Positions 14,080 to 26,541 of a stretch of DNA of 64,000 nucleotides are shown here, piece after piece. Each line of letters starts with the position of its first letter. Position 1 is the first letter of the stretch. The DNA is from Antedon mediterranea. Taxonomy: Eukaryota > Echinodermata > Crinoidea > Comatulida > Antedonidae. The translations under genes and the position numbers were made by a program. The stretch is taken from assembly GCF_964355755.1 (NCBI RefSeq), contig NC_092676.1:13314288-13378287 (forward strand), read 5' to 3'. Below the pieces are notes generated by a model. That model had not been told where the DNA came from. It ran no database searches and saw only the letters and a list, made by a program, of their open reading frames with translations.

Positions 14080-17000
14080 TTACATATTTCTTATCTTTTT
14101 TTCAGATTTAAACATTTGTAGGAGATTGATTTTTTTTTCATTTTCCAATAAACTTAATATCTTTACTTTATAAATACAAAATGCTCCTAAAGTGTATAAT
14201 TTATTTACGTAATTATTGTCAGTTTCAAATAAAAGTCTTTTGAAAGAAAAAACAGGAATATGTATGCTTACTGCTCTAATTATTTCGTTTATCTCTCTCC
14301 ATAAACATCTTACTGTTATGCACTCTACTAACATATGTTTATCATTCTCAATAACATTGCATGTGTCACAACATGGGGAATTTACAAGTCTCCACCTATG
14401 TAATCTTTCATTTGTTGGCAATATTCTGTGCAACAATTTAAAATTAAAATGTGCCAGTTTTTTTTCTTTAAGACCAGAAACTTTCTTAACCCATATTTTT
14501 GTCCATGGCATATTACCAAATATGGATTCCCACTTAACCTGTGCCGTAGGTGTAATATATTGAGCATCTATTATGAATCTATATAATTGTCTAGACGTCA
14601 TATTTAAGACCTTATTGTTTGTAATAGGTATATCATTTACATTAATGTCATGTGTTGATTTTAAAATACATTTCCATTCTTTTGGAATGGCTTTCAATAT
14701 ACATGAATATTCACTGATCCAATTTTGTGTACATCTTAACCTTCTTTTTATCTCTATCGCAGGCTTAAACACATTATTATTTATTACATCATATATTTTT
14801 AAAAACCCTGAACTAATCCAGTTACAGTTATATAACGGCTTCTTTTTAATACATATAAACTCATTACCCCATAATGATTGATTAATAATGTCATCATAGC
14901 TTATTTGTTCCTTATTTAATCTATTATTACAAGCATTAGCTACTGCTATAGACTTAATAACTGAGAGGTAAAATGGTGGTACGGATATATTACACGGAAC
15001 TTTTGATAAATTTGAGGTTAATGATTTTGGGCCTATCTTTTCTATATAAAATGTAGGTAAATATTTCCATTTGGCATCATCGTTTTCATACAGTCTCCTG
15101 TACCATTTAACTTGGAAAGATATTACCTGAGATCTGAATTCTACCATTTTTAGACCACCTTGACTGTAATTGGCACACATGGTTTTTCTTTTTATTTTCT
15201 CTTTCTTAGTTTCCCAAATGAATTAAAAAATTAATTTATCCACCTCTTTTATTACTTTTTCTGGTACTAGCAAAATGCAGGAATTGTATATAATTTTTGA
15301 GAGCGCTAATGTTTTTACAATAGTAATTCTTCCAAAAAAAGTGAGGTGTCTTTTCTCCCATGTTTTTAGGGTATTTTCTAATGCGTCTATTTTTTCTTTC
15401 CAGTTCTTTTGATAACAATATTCCTTATCATGTCGAACATAGATACCTAATATCCGAATTGGTGTGGATGTCCAAGAAATGTTACCATGTGTGTCCTTGC
15501 AGTCTCTTAAACTGCCAAGCCAAAAAGCATTTGTTTTATTCTTATTTAATTTTAATCCAGAAACCTCTCCAAACTTTTCAATAATACTTATGCTGTTATC
15601 TATACTATTTATATCCTTTAGAAAAAGCACAGTGTCATCTGCTAGCTGTGCAATCTTAATATCTTTAAATATACCATTGCCTGCAGGAAAAATCAGGCCT
15701 TTGACCATATCACATGCTCTTATTTTTGTAGCTAGGACTTCAGCTACTAAAATAAACAATAGAGCAGACAAGGGACATCCTTGTCTAATACCTTGGTGCA
15801 TTGCAAAACTTTCTGATTGCCAACCATTATTTGTGAATATACAATTTGTATTGTTATACAGTGCTTTTACCCAGTTCACAAATGAAATACCAAAATTGAA
15901 TTTATTTAAGGCTTCTATTAAAAATGATCTATTGACACTGTCAAATGCTTTTTGGAAATCTAAACTTATAAGTATACCTTCAAGCTGTTCATTTTGACCC
16001 TTTTTGGTCATTGTTTATTATATACTTTGCAACTCGATGTAATCTTGTTGTAAGAACAAAAGAAGCTATTTTGTAGTCAATATTGAGTAAAGTGATAGGG
16101 CGCCAGTTATTTAAATCTTTGTGATCACCTTTTTTGTAAATAAGGTTGATTATTCCCCTTCTTTGTGACACAGACATTTCTTGTGTGGCAAAACCATAAT
16201 TTAGTGCATCACAAACAAGGTCACAGATAAGGTACCAGAAGAGTTGATAAAACTCAACTGTTAAACCGTCACTGCCTGGAGCTTTATTTTTTTTCATTTT
16301 CTTTATTGCTTGCTCACATTCGAAGAGAGAGAGATGACCCTCACACATCTCTTGTTCTGCCTCTGTGAGTTTAGTTAAATTAACATGAGATAGGTACTTA
16401 TCAATTGATTTGTAAGGAACATCTTGTTTTGCATATATTTTTTTGAAGAAATTAACCTCTTCCTTCAATATCTCTGTGGAATTTGATATAATGGATCCGT
16501 CCTGTTTTTTTAATTTTTTAATATGTTTTTTATTACTATTATTTTTCTCTAAACCAAGAAAGTATTTAGTGTTTCGTTCGCCATCTTCTATCCACTTTAC
16601 TCTTGACCTAATTTGAGCGCCTTTAGCTTCCAATAGGTAAATTTGCTCAAGTTCATTCTTTTTTTGATCTAATTCTGTTTCATACTGGATATTATTATCA
16701 GTATTATCCTTTTTCATAATTAAATCATTAATGATAGCAATTTCCTGTTGAAGTATTTCTTTTCTTTTGCATTTATTTTTATTTTTCATTTTCCCATATT
16801 TTATGGAGAATTCCTTTATTTTTACTTTAATCATTTCCCATTTATCCTTTGGGTTAAGTTCTTCTAATCTAGCTCTTTCTATTATGTTTTTGATGTTGTT
16901 TATATAATCTTCATTATCTAAGTGAGAATTGTTCATTTTCCATAATCCTGGGCCTCTTTCTTCATTAGTTAAACTTATTTTTAAGGATATGGCTTGGTGA

Positions 17001-17566
17001 TCAGACATGATTGACGGCCTGATATCACATGTGTTAACATATTCACATAAGTCGTTAGATATAAAAAAATAGTCCAACCTTCTGTACGTTTGGGTGGATT
17101 TCCTTCGCCATGTGAATTGACATGTATCCGGGTTATTTTTTCTCCAGATGTCATTAAGATTCAGATTTTTCATAAAATGTGTTATTGTAAAAACAGAATT
17201 ATCTACTCTATCGACACTACCTTTTTGGTCAAATTTTCTGTCTAGAGCACAATTCATGTCACCACCTATAATTATTTTATCATTTTTGCTTTCTTTGAAG
17301 TCAATAATTGTTTTATGTAAAGTCCTGAAGTAAGAACATCGATCTTTTACATAATTTGGGGCATATGAATTAACAAGAATGAAATAGTTGTCATCTATTT
17401 CAACTCTTAGAAGTAAAAATCTACCATTAATATCTTTGTATTGTTTTGTTACCCTGTGTTGAATTTTACTAGATGTGGATGTTCCTCTACTGTGTGATGA
17501 GCCAAAGCAGTGGTAGGAATCACCTTGCCATATATCATTCAGTGACTGGGTTTTATCATTTGTCAA
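14080..17566 (-). pseudogene. LINE ORF2 (AP-endonuclease + reverse transcriptase), broken
   Basis: Known family role: ORF2 nicks target DNA and reverse-transcribes the element RNA. Three open segments follow one another on the minus strand. Segment 17566-15989 (525 aa) begins in mid-endonuclease at a TTG right after the ORF1 stop. It shows 'GGDMNCALDRKFDQKGS' and 'SDHQAISLK', then the RT start ('NWRPITLLNIDYKI'). Segment 16011-15223 carries palm motif 'LISLDFQKAFDSV', 'QGIRQGCPLSALLF' and the active site 'LADDTVLF'. Segment 15180-14080 carries a Cys-rich 'CCDTC...H...C' motif at residues 270-287. The first and second segments join at a frameshift around 15995-16011 where about 30 residues normally between these motifs are missing. 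The near-repeated 'ccaaaaaggg/aaaaagggt' suggests a microhomology deletion. The second and third are in the same frame, separated by one TAA at 15223-15225 and 14 sense codons. The first roughly 75 residues of the endonuclease are absent. Confidence 0.93.
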
Positions 17567-18777
17567 ATGTTGATTTTTTTTTTGGTTTTCTGTGGTGGAT
17601 TTTCTGGTGATGTTTCCTTTAAATCTTTTTCAGTTCTACTTTCATCAGTGGTAGCCCCTTTCCTTTCATTGTTACTTTTTGAGTTTTGAGTGGAAGAAAC
17701 AAAAAAATCTGTTACCTTCTTCTGTTCTTTGCTTTCACTTGCTTCACTAATGGTCTTTTCCTCACTGTCCAAAATTATTATATCTTTATCTTTTACATGT
17801 TCTTGTTCTTCATCAGATTCACTTCCGCTGCTGTCATCTGCAGTATCTTGTGAGCTGAACACTTCATCAATATCTACTTCTGTGTCTGAATTTGGGTTTG
17901 CATTATCATGTGATTTATCTTTATCTGTTATCTTTAAGTCTTTATCTGTTATTTGTTTTGGTATTGGAGTGTGCACAAATTATTCCCACATACGGTTAAT
18001 ATATGCCCCTGTTGATCCCATTGAGTTGGCTGATATTTGCTGTTGGCCTATTTCATTGTTGCAAGTGCTCATAGTATGACCTTCTTGGTGACATTTAAAG
18101 CATACTCTATTAGCCTTACATTGATAAGCTTCGTGTCCATTTTTCAAGCATTTGTTACATTTGATCTCTTGTCCTTCGTGAAACACACGAGCTTTGAAAC
18201 CATTTAGAACGATTTGCCTAGGTATGGGGGATGACATTTTTTCAACAAAGACAGCCCTATCACCATTAAGCCAACTTGTCAGTTGTCCGTTGACTCTGAT
18301 TTTTTGCCTCATTATATCACTTACTGGTTTGCAACCCAATGCTTTTAACCGGTTTGCTATCTCGGAGTCCGCTACAGACAACGGAATATCTTTAATGAGG
18401 ATTCTCGTACTGTCCGTTTTGTTATATGCAAGATATGGATTAATGTCGAACACTGTGACATTACAATTTCTTATGTTAATACCGTTCGTTATTAGTTGCA
18501 CTCTGTCTTTCCTATCATTGACATAGATTCTCCAGAGATTCCGGATTTTCTGAACACCTACGATCTGATCGGCGGGTATAATTTTTGTTAATGTAATGCA
18601 TAGATCTTCATCTCTAAAGAACGATTTATCGGTTGGAATTTGGTCTGCTTTTAAAAACACCGGCTTCACACCTCCTTGTTGTTGCGTTGTTTGCATACCG
18701 GCTTTGTTTACTCGGTTGCTCGTAGCCCCCGCTGACTCTGTAGAAGCGGCGGGAGATTTCGGTTGATATGTAGCCAT
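17563..18777 (-). pseudogene. LINE ORF1 (zinc-knuckle nucleic-acid-binding protein), one in-frame stop
   Basis: In the family, ORF1 binds element RNA to form the ribonucleoprotein. An ATG at 18777 opens 265 codons. The middle part ('TRILIKDIPLSVADSEIA') looks RRM-like. Two CX2CX4HX4C knuckles follow ('CNKCLKNGHEAYQC' and 'CFKCHQEGHTMSTC') near the end. A TAA at 17980-17982 is followed in the same frame by 138 more codons (to TGA at 17563-17565), a Ser/Asp/Glu/Lys-rich tail with a basic end. The single stop is best read as a decay mutation, though readthrough cannot be excluded. Spacing to ORF2 is nil because the ORF2 start and endonuclease N-terminus are deleted, and the ORF1 tail may be clipped by the same event. 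Confidence 0.88.
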
Positions 18778-18980
18778 TAAGCTACGTTGGATTTTACACG
18801 TTAAACTTGAGTAAATTATCGTAAGATACCAAACGACAAACTTCTTTTTGTTCAGAATCCTTATGTAAAACAGGATTACTTACTTAATCCTCGTTTTACA
18901 GTGAAATATGGTGTAAAAATAACTATTTTACTCAGAGCTTAGTTTGGCTTGTCACCTTGGTTTCCTGACCAGAGCGCCCT
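18778..18980 (-). other. LINE 5'UTR
   Basis: This is the 203 bp between the satellite junction and the ORF1 ATG. On the minus strand it starts 'gagggcgctctggtcagg', a GC-rich start unlike the flanking satellite. Internal promoter activity is expected from the family but no specific site is recognised. Confidence 0.7.
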
Positions 18981-21900
18981 CTTTTTAACATAAAAACATC
19001 AAAGTGCTTAGAAATGCTTCAAATCGCATTTGGAGACGTTTTAGACCATTTTGTGATTTTCGAAAAATTTTTAACATAAAAACATCAAAGTGTACAAAAT
19101 TGCTTCAAATCGCATGTAGAGACGTTTTAGACCATTTTGTGCATTTCGAAAAAATTTGTTAACATAAAAAGACCAAAGTGTTTAGAATATCTCCAAATCG
19201 CATTTGGAGACGTTTTAGACCATTTTGTGCATTTCGATGAAACTTGGTTACACAAAAACATCAAACTGCTTAAAATCACATTTATAACCGTTTTAGAGCA
19301 TTTTGAGCATTTTGGTAAAACATTTCACACACAAACATCAAAATGTACAAAATAGCTTCAAATCGCATTTAGAGAGGTTTTAGACCATTTTGTGCATTTC
19401 GATAAAACTTTTCACACAAAAACATCAAATTGCACAAAATAGCTTAATATCGTGTTTGAAAACGTTTTAAACCGTTTTGAGCAAGTCGATTAAACTTTTC
19501 ACACAAAAACATCAAAGTGCACAAAATAGCTTCAAATCGCATTTGGAGACGTTTTAGACCAATTTGTGCATTTCGAAAAAACTTTTTAACATAAAAACAC
19601 CAAAGTGCTTAGAAATGCTTCAAATCGCATTTGGAGATGTTTTAGACCATTTTGTGCATTTCGATGAAACTTGGTTACACAAAATATCAAGGTGTACAGA
19701 ATAGCTTCAAATTGCATTTGGAGACGTTTTAGACCATTTTGTGCATTTCGATGAAACTTGGTTACACAAAAACATCAAAGTGCTTAAAATCACATTTAAA
19801 ACAGTTTTAGAGCTTTTTAGCATTTCGATAAAACTTTTCACACAAAAACATCAAAGTGCACAAAATAGCTTCAAATCGCATTTAGAGACGTTTTATACCA
19901 TTTTGTGCATTTCGATTATACTTGGTTACACAAAAACATCAAAGTGCTTAAAATCACATTTGACCGTTTTAGAGCATTTTGAGCATTTCGATAAAACTTT
20001 TCACACAAAAACAACAAAGTGCACAAAATAGCTTCAAATCGCATTTAGAGACGTTTTAGACAATTTTGTGCATTTCGATAAAACTTTTTAACATAAAAAC
20101 ACCAAAGTGCACAAAATAGCTTAATATCGTGTTTGAAGACGTTTTAGACCATTTTGAGCATGTCAATAAAACTTTTGACACAAAAACATCAAAGTGCACC
20201 GAATAGCTTCAAATCGCATTCGGAGACGTTTTAGACCATTTTGTGATTTTCGAAAAAACTTTTTAACATAAAAAGACCAAAGTGTTTAGAATATCTTCAA
20301 ATCGCATTTGGAGACGTTTTAGACCATTTGTGCATTTCGATGAAACTTGGTTACACAAAAACATCAAAGTGCTTAAAATCACATTTAAAACCGTTTTAGA
20401 GCATTTTTAGCATTTCGATAAAACTTTTCACACAAAAACATCAAAGTGTACAAAATAGCTTCAAATCGCATTTAGAGAGGTGTTAGACCATTTTGTGCAT
20501 TTCGATAAAACTTTTCACACAAAAACATCAAATTGCACAAAATAGCTTAATACCGTGTTTGAAATCGTTTTAAACCATTTTGAGCATGTCGGTAAAACTT
20601 TTCACACAAAAACATCAAAGTGCACAGAATAGCTTCAAATCGTATTTGGAGACGTTTTAGACCATTTTGTGCAATTCGATGAAACTTGGTTACACAAAAA
20701 CATCAAAGTGCATAAAATCACATTTGAAACCGTTTTAGACCATTTTGCCCATTTCGATAAAACTTTTCACACAAAAACATCAAAGTGCACAAAATAGCTT
20801 CAAATCGCATTTGGAGACGTTTTAGACCATTTTGTGCATTTCAAAAAAACTTGTTACCACAAAAACATCAAAGTACACAAAATAGCTTCAAATCGCATTT
20901 GGAGACGTTTTAGACCATTTTGTGCATTTCGAAAAAACTTGTTAACACAAAACATCGAAGTGCTTAGAATAGCTTCAAATCGCACTTGGAGACGTTTTAG
21001 ACCATTTTGTGATTTTCGAAAAAAATTTTTAACATAAAAACACCAAAGTGCTTAGAAATGCTTCAAATCGCATTTAGAGACGTTTTAGACCATTTTGTGA
21101 TTTTCGAAAAAAACTTTTTAACACAAAAACATCAAAGTGCTTAAAATCACATTTGACCGTTTTAGAGCATTTTGAGCATTTCGATAAAATTTTTCACACG
21201 CAAATATCAAAGTGCACAAAATAACTTAATATCGTATTTGAATGCGTTTTAGACCATTTTGAGCATTTCGACAAAACTTTTTCAAACAAAATATCAAAGT
21301 GTACAGAATAGCTTCAACTTGCATTTGGAGACGTTTTAGACCATTTTGTGCATTTCGATAAAACGTGTTAACATAAAAAGACCAAAGTGTTTAGAATATC
21401 TTCAAATCGCATTTGGAGACGTTTTAGACCATTTTGTGCATTTCGATGAAACTTGGTTACACAAAAACATCAAAGTGCTTAAAATCACATTTAAAACCGT
21501 TTTAGAGCATTTTGAGCATTTCGATAAAACTTTTCACACAAAAACATCAAAGTGTACAAAATAGCTTCAAATCGCATTTAGAGAGGGTTTAGACCATTTT
21601 GTGCATTTCGATAAAACTTTTCACACAAAAACATCAAATTGCACAAAATAGCTTAATACCGTGTTTGAAATCGTTTTAAACCATTTTGAGCATGTCGATA
21701 AAACTTTTCACACAAAAACATCAAAGTGCACAAAATAGCTTCAAATCGCATTTGGAGACGTTTTAGACCATTTTGTGCATTTCGAAAAAACTTTTTAACA
21801 TAAAAACACCAAAGTGCTTAGAAATGCTTCAAATCGCATTTGGAGATGTTTTAGACCATTTTGTGCATTTCGATGAAATTTGGTTACACAAAAACATCAA

Positions 21901-23804
21901 AGTGCTTAAAATCACATTTGAAACCGTTTTAGACCATTTTGAGCATTTCGATAAAACTTTTCACACAAAAACATCAAAGTGTACAAAATAGCTTCAAATC
22001 GCATTTAGAGACGTTTTAGACCATCTTGTGCATTTCGAAAAAATTTGTTAACATAAAAAGACCAAAGTGTTTAGAATATCTCCAAATCGCATTGAGAGAC
22101 GTTTTAGAACATTTTGTGCATTTCGATGAAACTTGGTTACACAAAAACATCAAAGTGCTTAAAATCACATTTAAAACCGTTTTAGAGCATTTTGAGCATT
22201 TCGATAAAACTTTTCACACAAAAACATCAAAGTGTACAAAATAGCTTCAAATCGCATTTAGAGACGTTTTAGACCATCTTGTGCATTTCGAAAAAATTTG
22301 TTAACATAAAAAGACCAAAGTGTTTAGAATATCTCCAAATCGCATTTGGAGACGTTTTAGACCATTTTGTGCATTTCGATGAAACTTGGTTACACAAAAA
22401 CATCAAAGTGCTTAAAATCACATTTAAAACCGTTTTAGAGCATTTTGAGCATTTTGTATAACACTTTTTACACAAAAACATCAAAGTGTACAAAATAGCT
22501 TCAAATCGCATTTAGAGAGGTTTTAGACCATTTTGTGCATTTCGATGAAACTTGGTTACACAAAAACATCAAAGTGCTTAAAATCACATTTGACCGTTTT
22601 AGAGCATTTTGAGCATTTCGATAAAACTTTTCACACAAAAACATCAAAGTGCACAAAATAGCTTCAAGTCGCATTTAGAGACGTTTTAGACCATTTTGTG
22701 CATTTCGATAAAACTTTTCACACAAAAACATCAAATTGCACAAAATAGCTTAATACCGTGTTTTAAATCGTTTTAAACCATTTTGAGCATGTCGATAAAA
22801 CTTTTCACACAAAAACATCAAAGTGCACAGAATAGCTTCAAATCGCATTTGGAGACGTTTTAGACCATTTTGTGCATTTCGAAAAAAACTTTTTAACATA
22901 AAAACACCGAAGTGCTTAGAAATGCTTCAAATCGCATTTAGAGACGTTTTATACCATTTTGTGCATTTCGATGAATCTTGGTTACACAAAAACATCAAAG
23001 TGCTTAAAATCACATTTGACCGTTTTAGAGCATTTTGAGCATTTCGATAAAACTTTTCACACAAAAACATCAAAGTGCACAAAATAGCTTGAAATCGCAT
23101 TTAGAGACGTTTTAGAAAATGTTGTGCATTTTGATAAAACTTTTCACACAGAAACATCAAATTGCACAAAATAGCTTAATACCGTGTTTGAAATCGTTTT
23201 AAACCATTTTGAGCATGTCGATAAAACTTTTCACACAAAAACATCAAAGTGCACAAAATAGCTTCAAATCGCATTTAGAGACGTTTTAGACCATTTTGTG
23301 CATTTCGATAAAACTTTTCACACAAAAACATCAAATTGCACAAAATAGCTTAATACCGTGTTTGAAATCGTTTTAAACCATTTTGAGCATGTCGATAAAA
23401 CGTTTCACACAAAAACATCAAAGTGCTTAGAAATGCTTCAAATCGCATTTGGAGATGTTTTAGACCATTTTGTGCATTTCGATGAAACTTGGTTACACAA
23501 AATATCAAGGTGTACAGAATAGCTTCAAATTGCATTTGGAGACGTTTTAGACCATTTTGTGCATTTCGAAAAAATGTGTTAACATAAAAAGACCAAAGTG
23601 TTTAGAATATCTTCAAATGGCATTTGGTGGCGTTTTAGACCACTTTGTGCATTTCGATTTCACAAACAAATGCACAAAATAGCTTAATATCGTATTTGAA
23701 AGCGTTTTAGACCATTTTGAGCATTTCGATAAAACTTTTCACAAAAAAACATCAAAGTGTACAACATAGCTTCAAATCGCATTTAGAGACGTTTTAGACC
23801 ATTT
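18981..23804 (+). repeat. Satellite A tandem array, block 2
   Basis: The same monomers and orientation as block 1 resume in mid-monomer after the LINE. About 19960-21720 matches about 9850-11600 monomer by monomer, including the rarer types. Sequence near 23400-23790, including the odd 'cgatttcacaaacaaatgc', recurs at about 29240-29540. Apparent short ORFs here are satellite by-products. The array ends at 'gaccattt|cacccgattctg'. Confidence 0.96.
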
Positions 23805-24133
23805 CACCCGATTCTGCTACTGTCCACTGGTGCTATCTGTAAAACTATAGCAAGTTATACACGTTGCTGTCTGCTATAAAAACTGTACTTTTAACACACG
23901 GTACACTGTCTGTAGCACAGTGTGTGTTGACAATTTACAATGATGTACAACCATAGGCAGGTTTTCGTACTGCCATGCAAGAATGGATGTGTTTTCCGCC
24001 GCTTTTAGGCCTTCTAGTCAATTATTGTTATTATTATACGAATTACGTAATTAGTCTAGTAGCTCATCTACCTTTTTAGCAGGGCATAATGAATATTGTA
24101 GCTAGGCTAGGCCTACTAGTCTAGCGGGAAATC

Positions 24134-24693
24134 AACCAATTATTTGGTTGGATACGAGTTTAGGGTAGGAAGTTAAGTACGAGTTGGCATGGGTACGAGT
24201 CGACCTGGGGTGAATCGACCAGAGTACACCCGGCCGTCCTACTAGAGCATAGGCTACAGGCCTGCAGGAATGGGAAATCTGTCCTAGCTATAGGCATAGG
24301 CCTACATTGGGACGCCCAAAAAAGCCATCCTATGAGCATAAAAAGGCCTCGTAGAGCCAGACATGTTAACATATACTACACTACTAGTACGTCTACCATT
24401 TATTATAGTTCCATGGTACTACGGATCACTACTATCTAGGTCTAGTCTAGTAGGCTAGGGTAGGGTTCCAGTAATTTCGGTCGCGTTTTTTCAGGAGGGC
24501 ATGTGAGAGGGGAGGTAGGTTAGCCAAGCTAGGCTAAACTAACATGTAAGAAGTATTCTACCCTTGGATGGGAACGAGTCGGCATGGGGGTACGGGTTGA
24601 TCTTTATCCGTATTCTAGGGTGCTGGTCAACCCGTAACGTACCCATGTCAACTCGTACCAAACTTGGCTAACTCGTACCCAAATAATTGGTCA
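24134..24693. mobile_element. Possible small element with imperfect inverted ends
   Basis: The left end 'aaccaattatttggttggat' (from 24134, followed by 'acgagtt') is mirrored at 24670-24693 by 'aactcgtacccaaataattg'. The interior repeats words such as 'gtacgagt(c/t)ggcatggg' near 24178 and 24569. There is no coding capacity. A MITE-like element is possible, but no target duplication was identified, and a local inverted duplication would look the same. Confidence 0.4.
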
Positions 24694-24981
24694 ACTCGTA
24701 CCAATAGCTTTATAGCTTTATTGATAGCTGGGTTCAAATCTAGGTTGGGACGGTTTTTTCTCATTCTAAAACAGATTTCCTTAGGCCTATAATAATAAAA
24801 TAATATCGACCTATGAATTTAACTGTAATATTGTATTGTATACATAATATTAGTAGTAATAGTAATTCCCATTGCATTTATTATTATAATATATTTTACG
24901 GTTACCCCTTAATTATACTATATAACTTCCTTGTTATATTTTACAATATTTTCTTCATAATTCAACATTTTTTTTTCACAG

Positions 24982-25233
24982 CTAATTATCAAACTGAATC
25001 ATCACACACCAAATCTCATGAAATCTCTAGTGTATTTCTCCAAGCTAATCCAGCTACATGGTATTGCCTTGAGGCTAAACTACACTGTATACTGGGCACT
25101 ACCATCATTCCTGGCCCGTCAACCTGGACCACATTATGGTCCAGCAGTCGTGTACTACTAATTCCAAATAGTGAATTACATCCTGTGGTCAAGGATTTAT
25201 TTGCACTTATGCTTATTTCCTCCAACATACAGA
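24982..25233 (+). CDS. Exon-like open segment in left arm (84 codons), unidentified
   Basis: I do not recognise this. A pyrimidine tract with 'tttttttttcacag' ends at 24981. The following 252 bp are open in the frame giving '...NYQTESSHTKSH...ATWYCLEAKLHCILG...ELHPVVKDLFALMLIS', and end at a possible donor 'aga|gtacgt' (25234). The same segment, same length and still open, lies in the other arm. Further pyrimidine/cag acceptor-like sites occur near 25379 and 25706. The antisense frame (25016-25228) is also open in both arms, so coding strand and reality are uncertain. It may be an exon of an inverted-repeat transposon or a captured host exon. Confidence 0.3.
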
Positions 25234-25794
25234 GTACGTAGGGCTTTTAATTTGCTTTTATACCTGTTAATTAAAAAATCGTTTATGCCTATTGTTGCAT
25301 AAAGATCAAATTTAGACTGTAAATACTGGGATGATCACCCTAAATTTTCTTTTTCATTTAACAATTTTATATTTCACAGCCAGAAAAAAGCATACAGGGT
25401 TTTTTTTATTCATAACTGTTGAATTGCATCCTAATACATGGTACCTATTGGTATTATATCTATAATAATAAAGTACTCTCTTATAAATAGATGTATCTCT
25501 CCAAACTACTCCAACTACCTAATCTAATAATAGTACTATTAGCATACTACTGTACACTTTGTAGACAAGAAATAAGTTGTATCCACCTAGAGGACTTATG
25601 TTAGTACTGTACAGTCGATTGTCCTCTCACTGGTCTGGTCAACATAATCTACGCCTAGATTATTACAGTAATTAAAGTACATTATTACAGAGATTTTTTT
25701 TTTCAGAAATCAAAGTTATGTGTATAGAAAGCAGTACTCATATTAACAAGGCCAACAGCCATTAAGTCGCGTGCTACAATGCATAGTGATACCG

Positions 25795-25875
25795 GACCAA
25801 CAGACAGACCGACAGACCGACAGACAGACCAACAGACCGACAGACCGACAGACAGACAGACCGACCGACCGACAT
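25795..25875. repeat. (GACA/GACC)n microsatellite
   Basis: Tetranucleotide run of gaca/gacc/aaca units between 'gataccggac' and 'gacatagtgaacta'. Confidence 0.9.
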
Positions 25876-26468
25876 AGTGAACTATACTGACCGAAATTAC
25901 TGAACATGTTTAAAAATGTTGAAATGTTTAAAAACATTTATATTTTTTTAATTTACACGTGTGTAGCCTGTCACTTTTGACGTGCTCGTATAACGTAATT
26001 TCGAGTTGAAAAGTAAGTCAAGAAAACAGAAATCGGGCAAAAAGAGTGCGCAATAACATTTAATGCGCAGTGCGCGCGCAAAAAAATTTCCGCACTCATG
26101 GCAATTTTGTAAACGCTTAAAATTGCCTGAAACGTACTCTTATTTCATCGAAAATAAATTTTGAAAATTTTAAGCGCGCGTACGCATGCATTACATGCGC
26201 TACGCACGTAATTGTATTGCCATATGATGATTTATGCCCTGAAATTTATGAGTACCAAATTTTATTTAATTGTGATTCATGGTTGTGAAGATATGATTAC
26301 AAACGTGATTTCGTTAAATCGTGCGTAGACCACGTAATTTTTTATTGCGCACCGTGAAAACTTAACCACATTGATTCCTGGCCATAAGGAATATACTGTG
26401 AAAAATTGACCTAGCTAGATTAAACTGATATCAAGATAAGGTCAGAAAGCGATAACACGCATAGTGAT

Positions 26469-26488
26469 ACCGGACCGACAGACAGACC

Positions 26489-26523
<35 letters not shown>

Positions 26524-26541
26524 CGACCAACCGACCGACAT
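26469..26541. repeat. (GACA/GACC)n microsatellite, second copy
   Basis: Same flanks and same repeat as at 25795, on the same strand. The duplicated cassette lies close to each end of the 823-bp insertion. Confidence 0.9.

Larger units (their letters stand above)
12689..18980 (-). mobile_element. L1/Tx1-like non-LTR retrotransposon inserted in satellite A
   Basis: This is a minus-strand LINE of about 6.3 kb with a 5' region, ORF1, ORF2, a long AT-rich 3' region and a terminal A tail, seen on the plus strand as T14 at 12690-12703. Satellite A stops at 'cgaaaaaac' (12688) and resumes with 'ctttttaacataaaaac' (18981). Together these restore an ordinary monomer, so the insertion sits inside one monomer. 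Any target duplication is short and hidden in the T-run. The copy is dead: ORF1 has one in-frame stop; ORF2 lacks the start of its endonuclease, has a deletion with frameshift in the RT, and has one further in-frame stop. Clade placement rests on RT wording ('QLADDTVLFL', 'QGCPLSALLF') and the two-knuckle ORF1. Confidence 0.92.

Noticed and set aside
14216-18526. Plus-strand ORFs opposite LINE ORF1/ORF2 (for example 15464-15997, 17690-18079)
   Set aside because: Antisense shadows of recognisable LINE proteins on the minus strand.
25743-25937. Ser/Cys/Val-rich minus-strand ORF
   Set aside because: Translation of the (GACA/GACC)n microsatellite.
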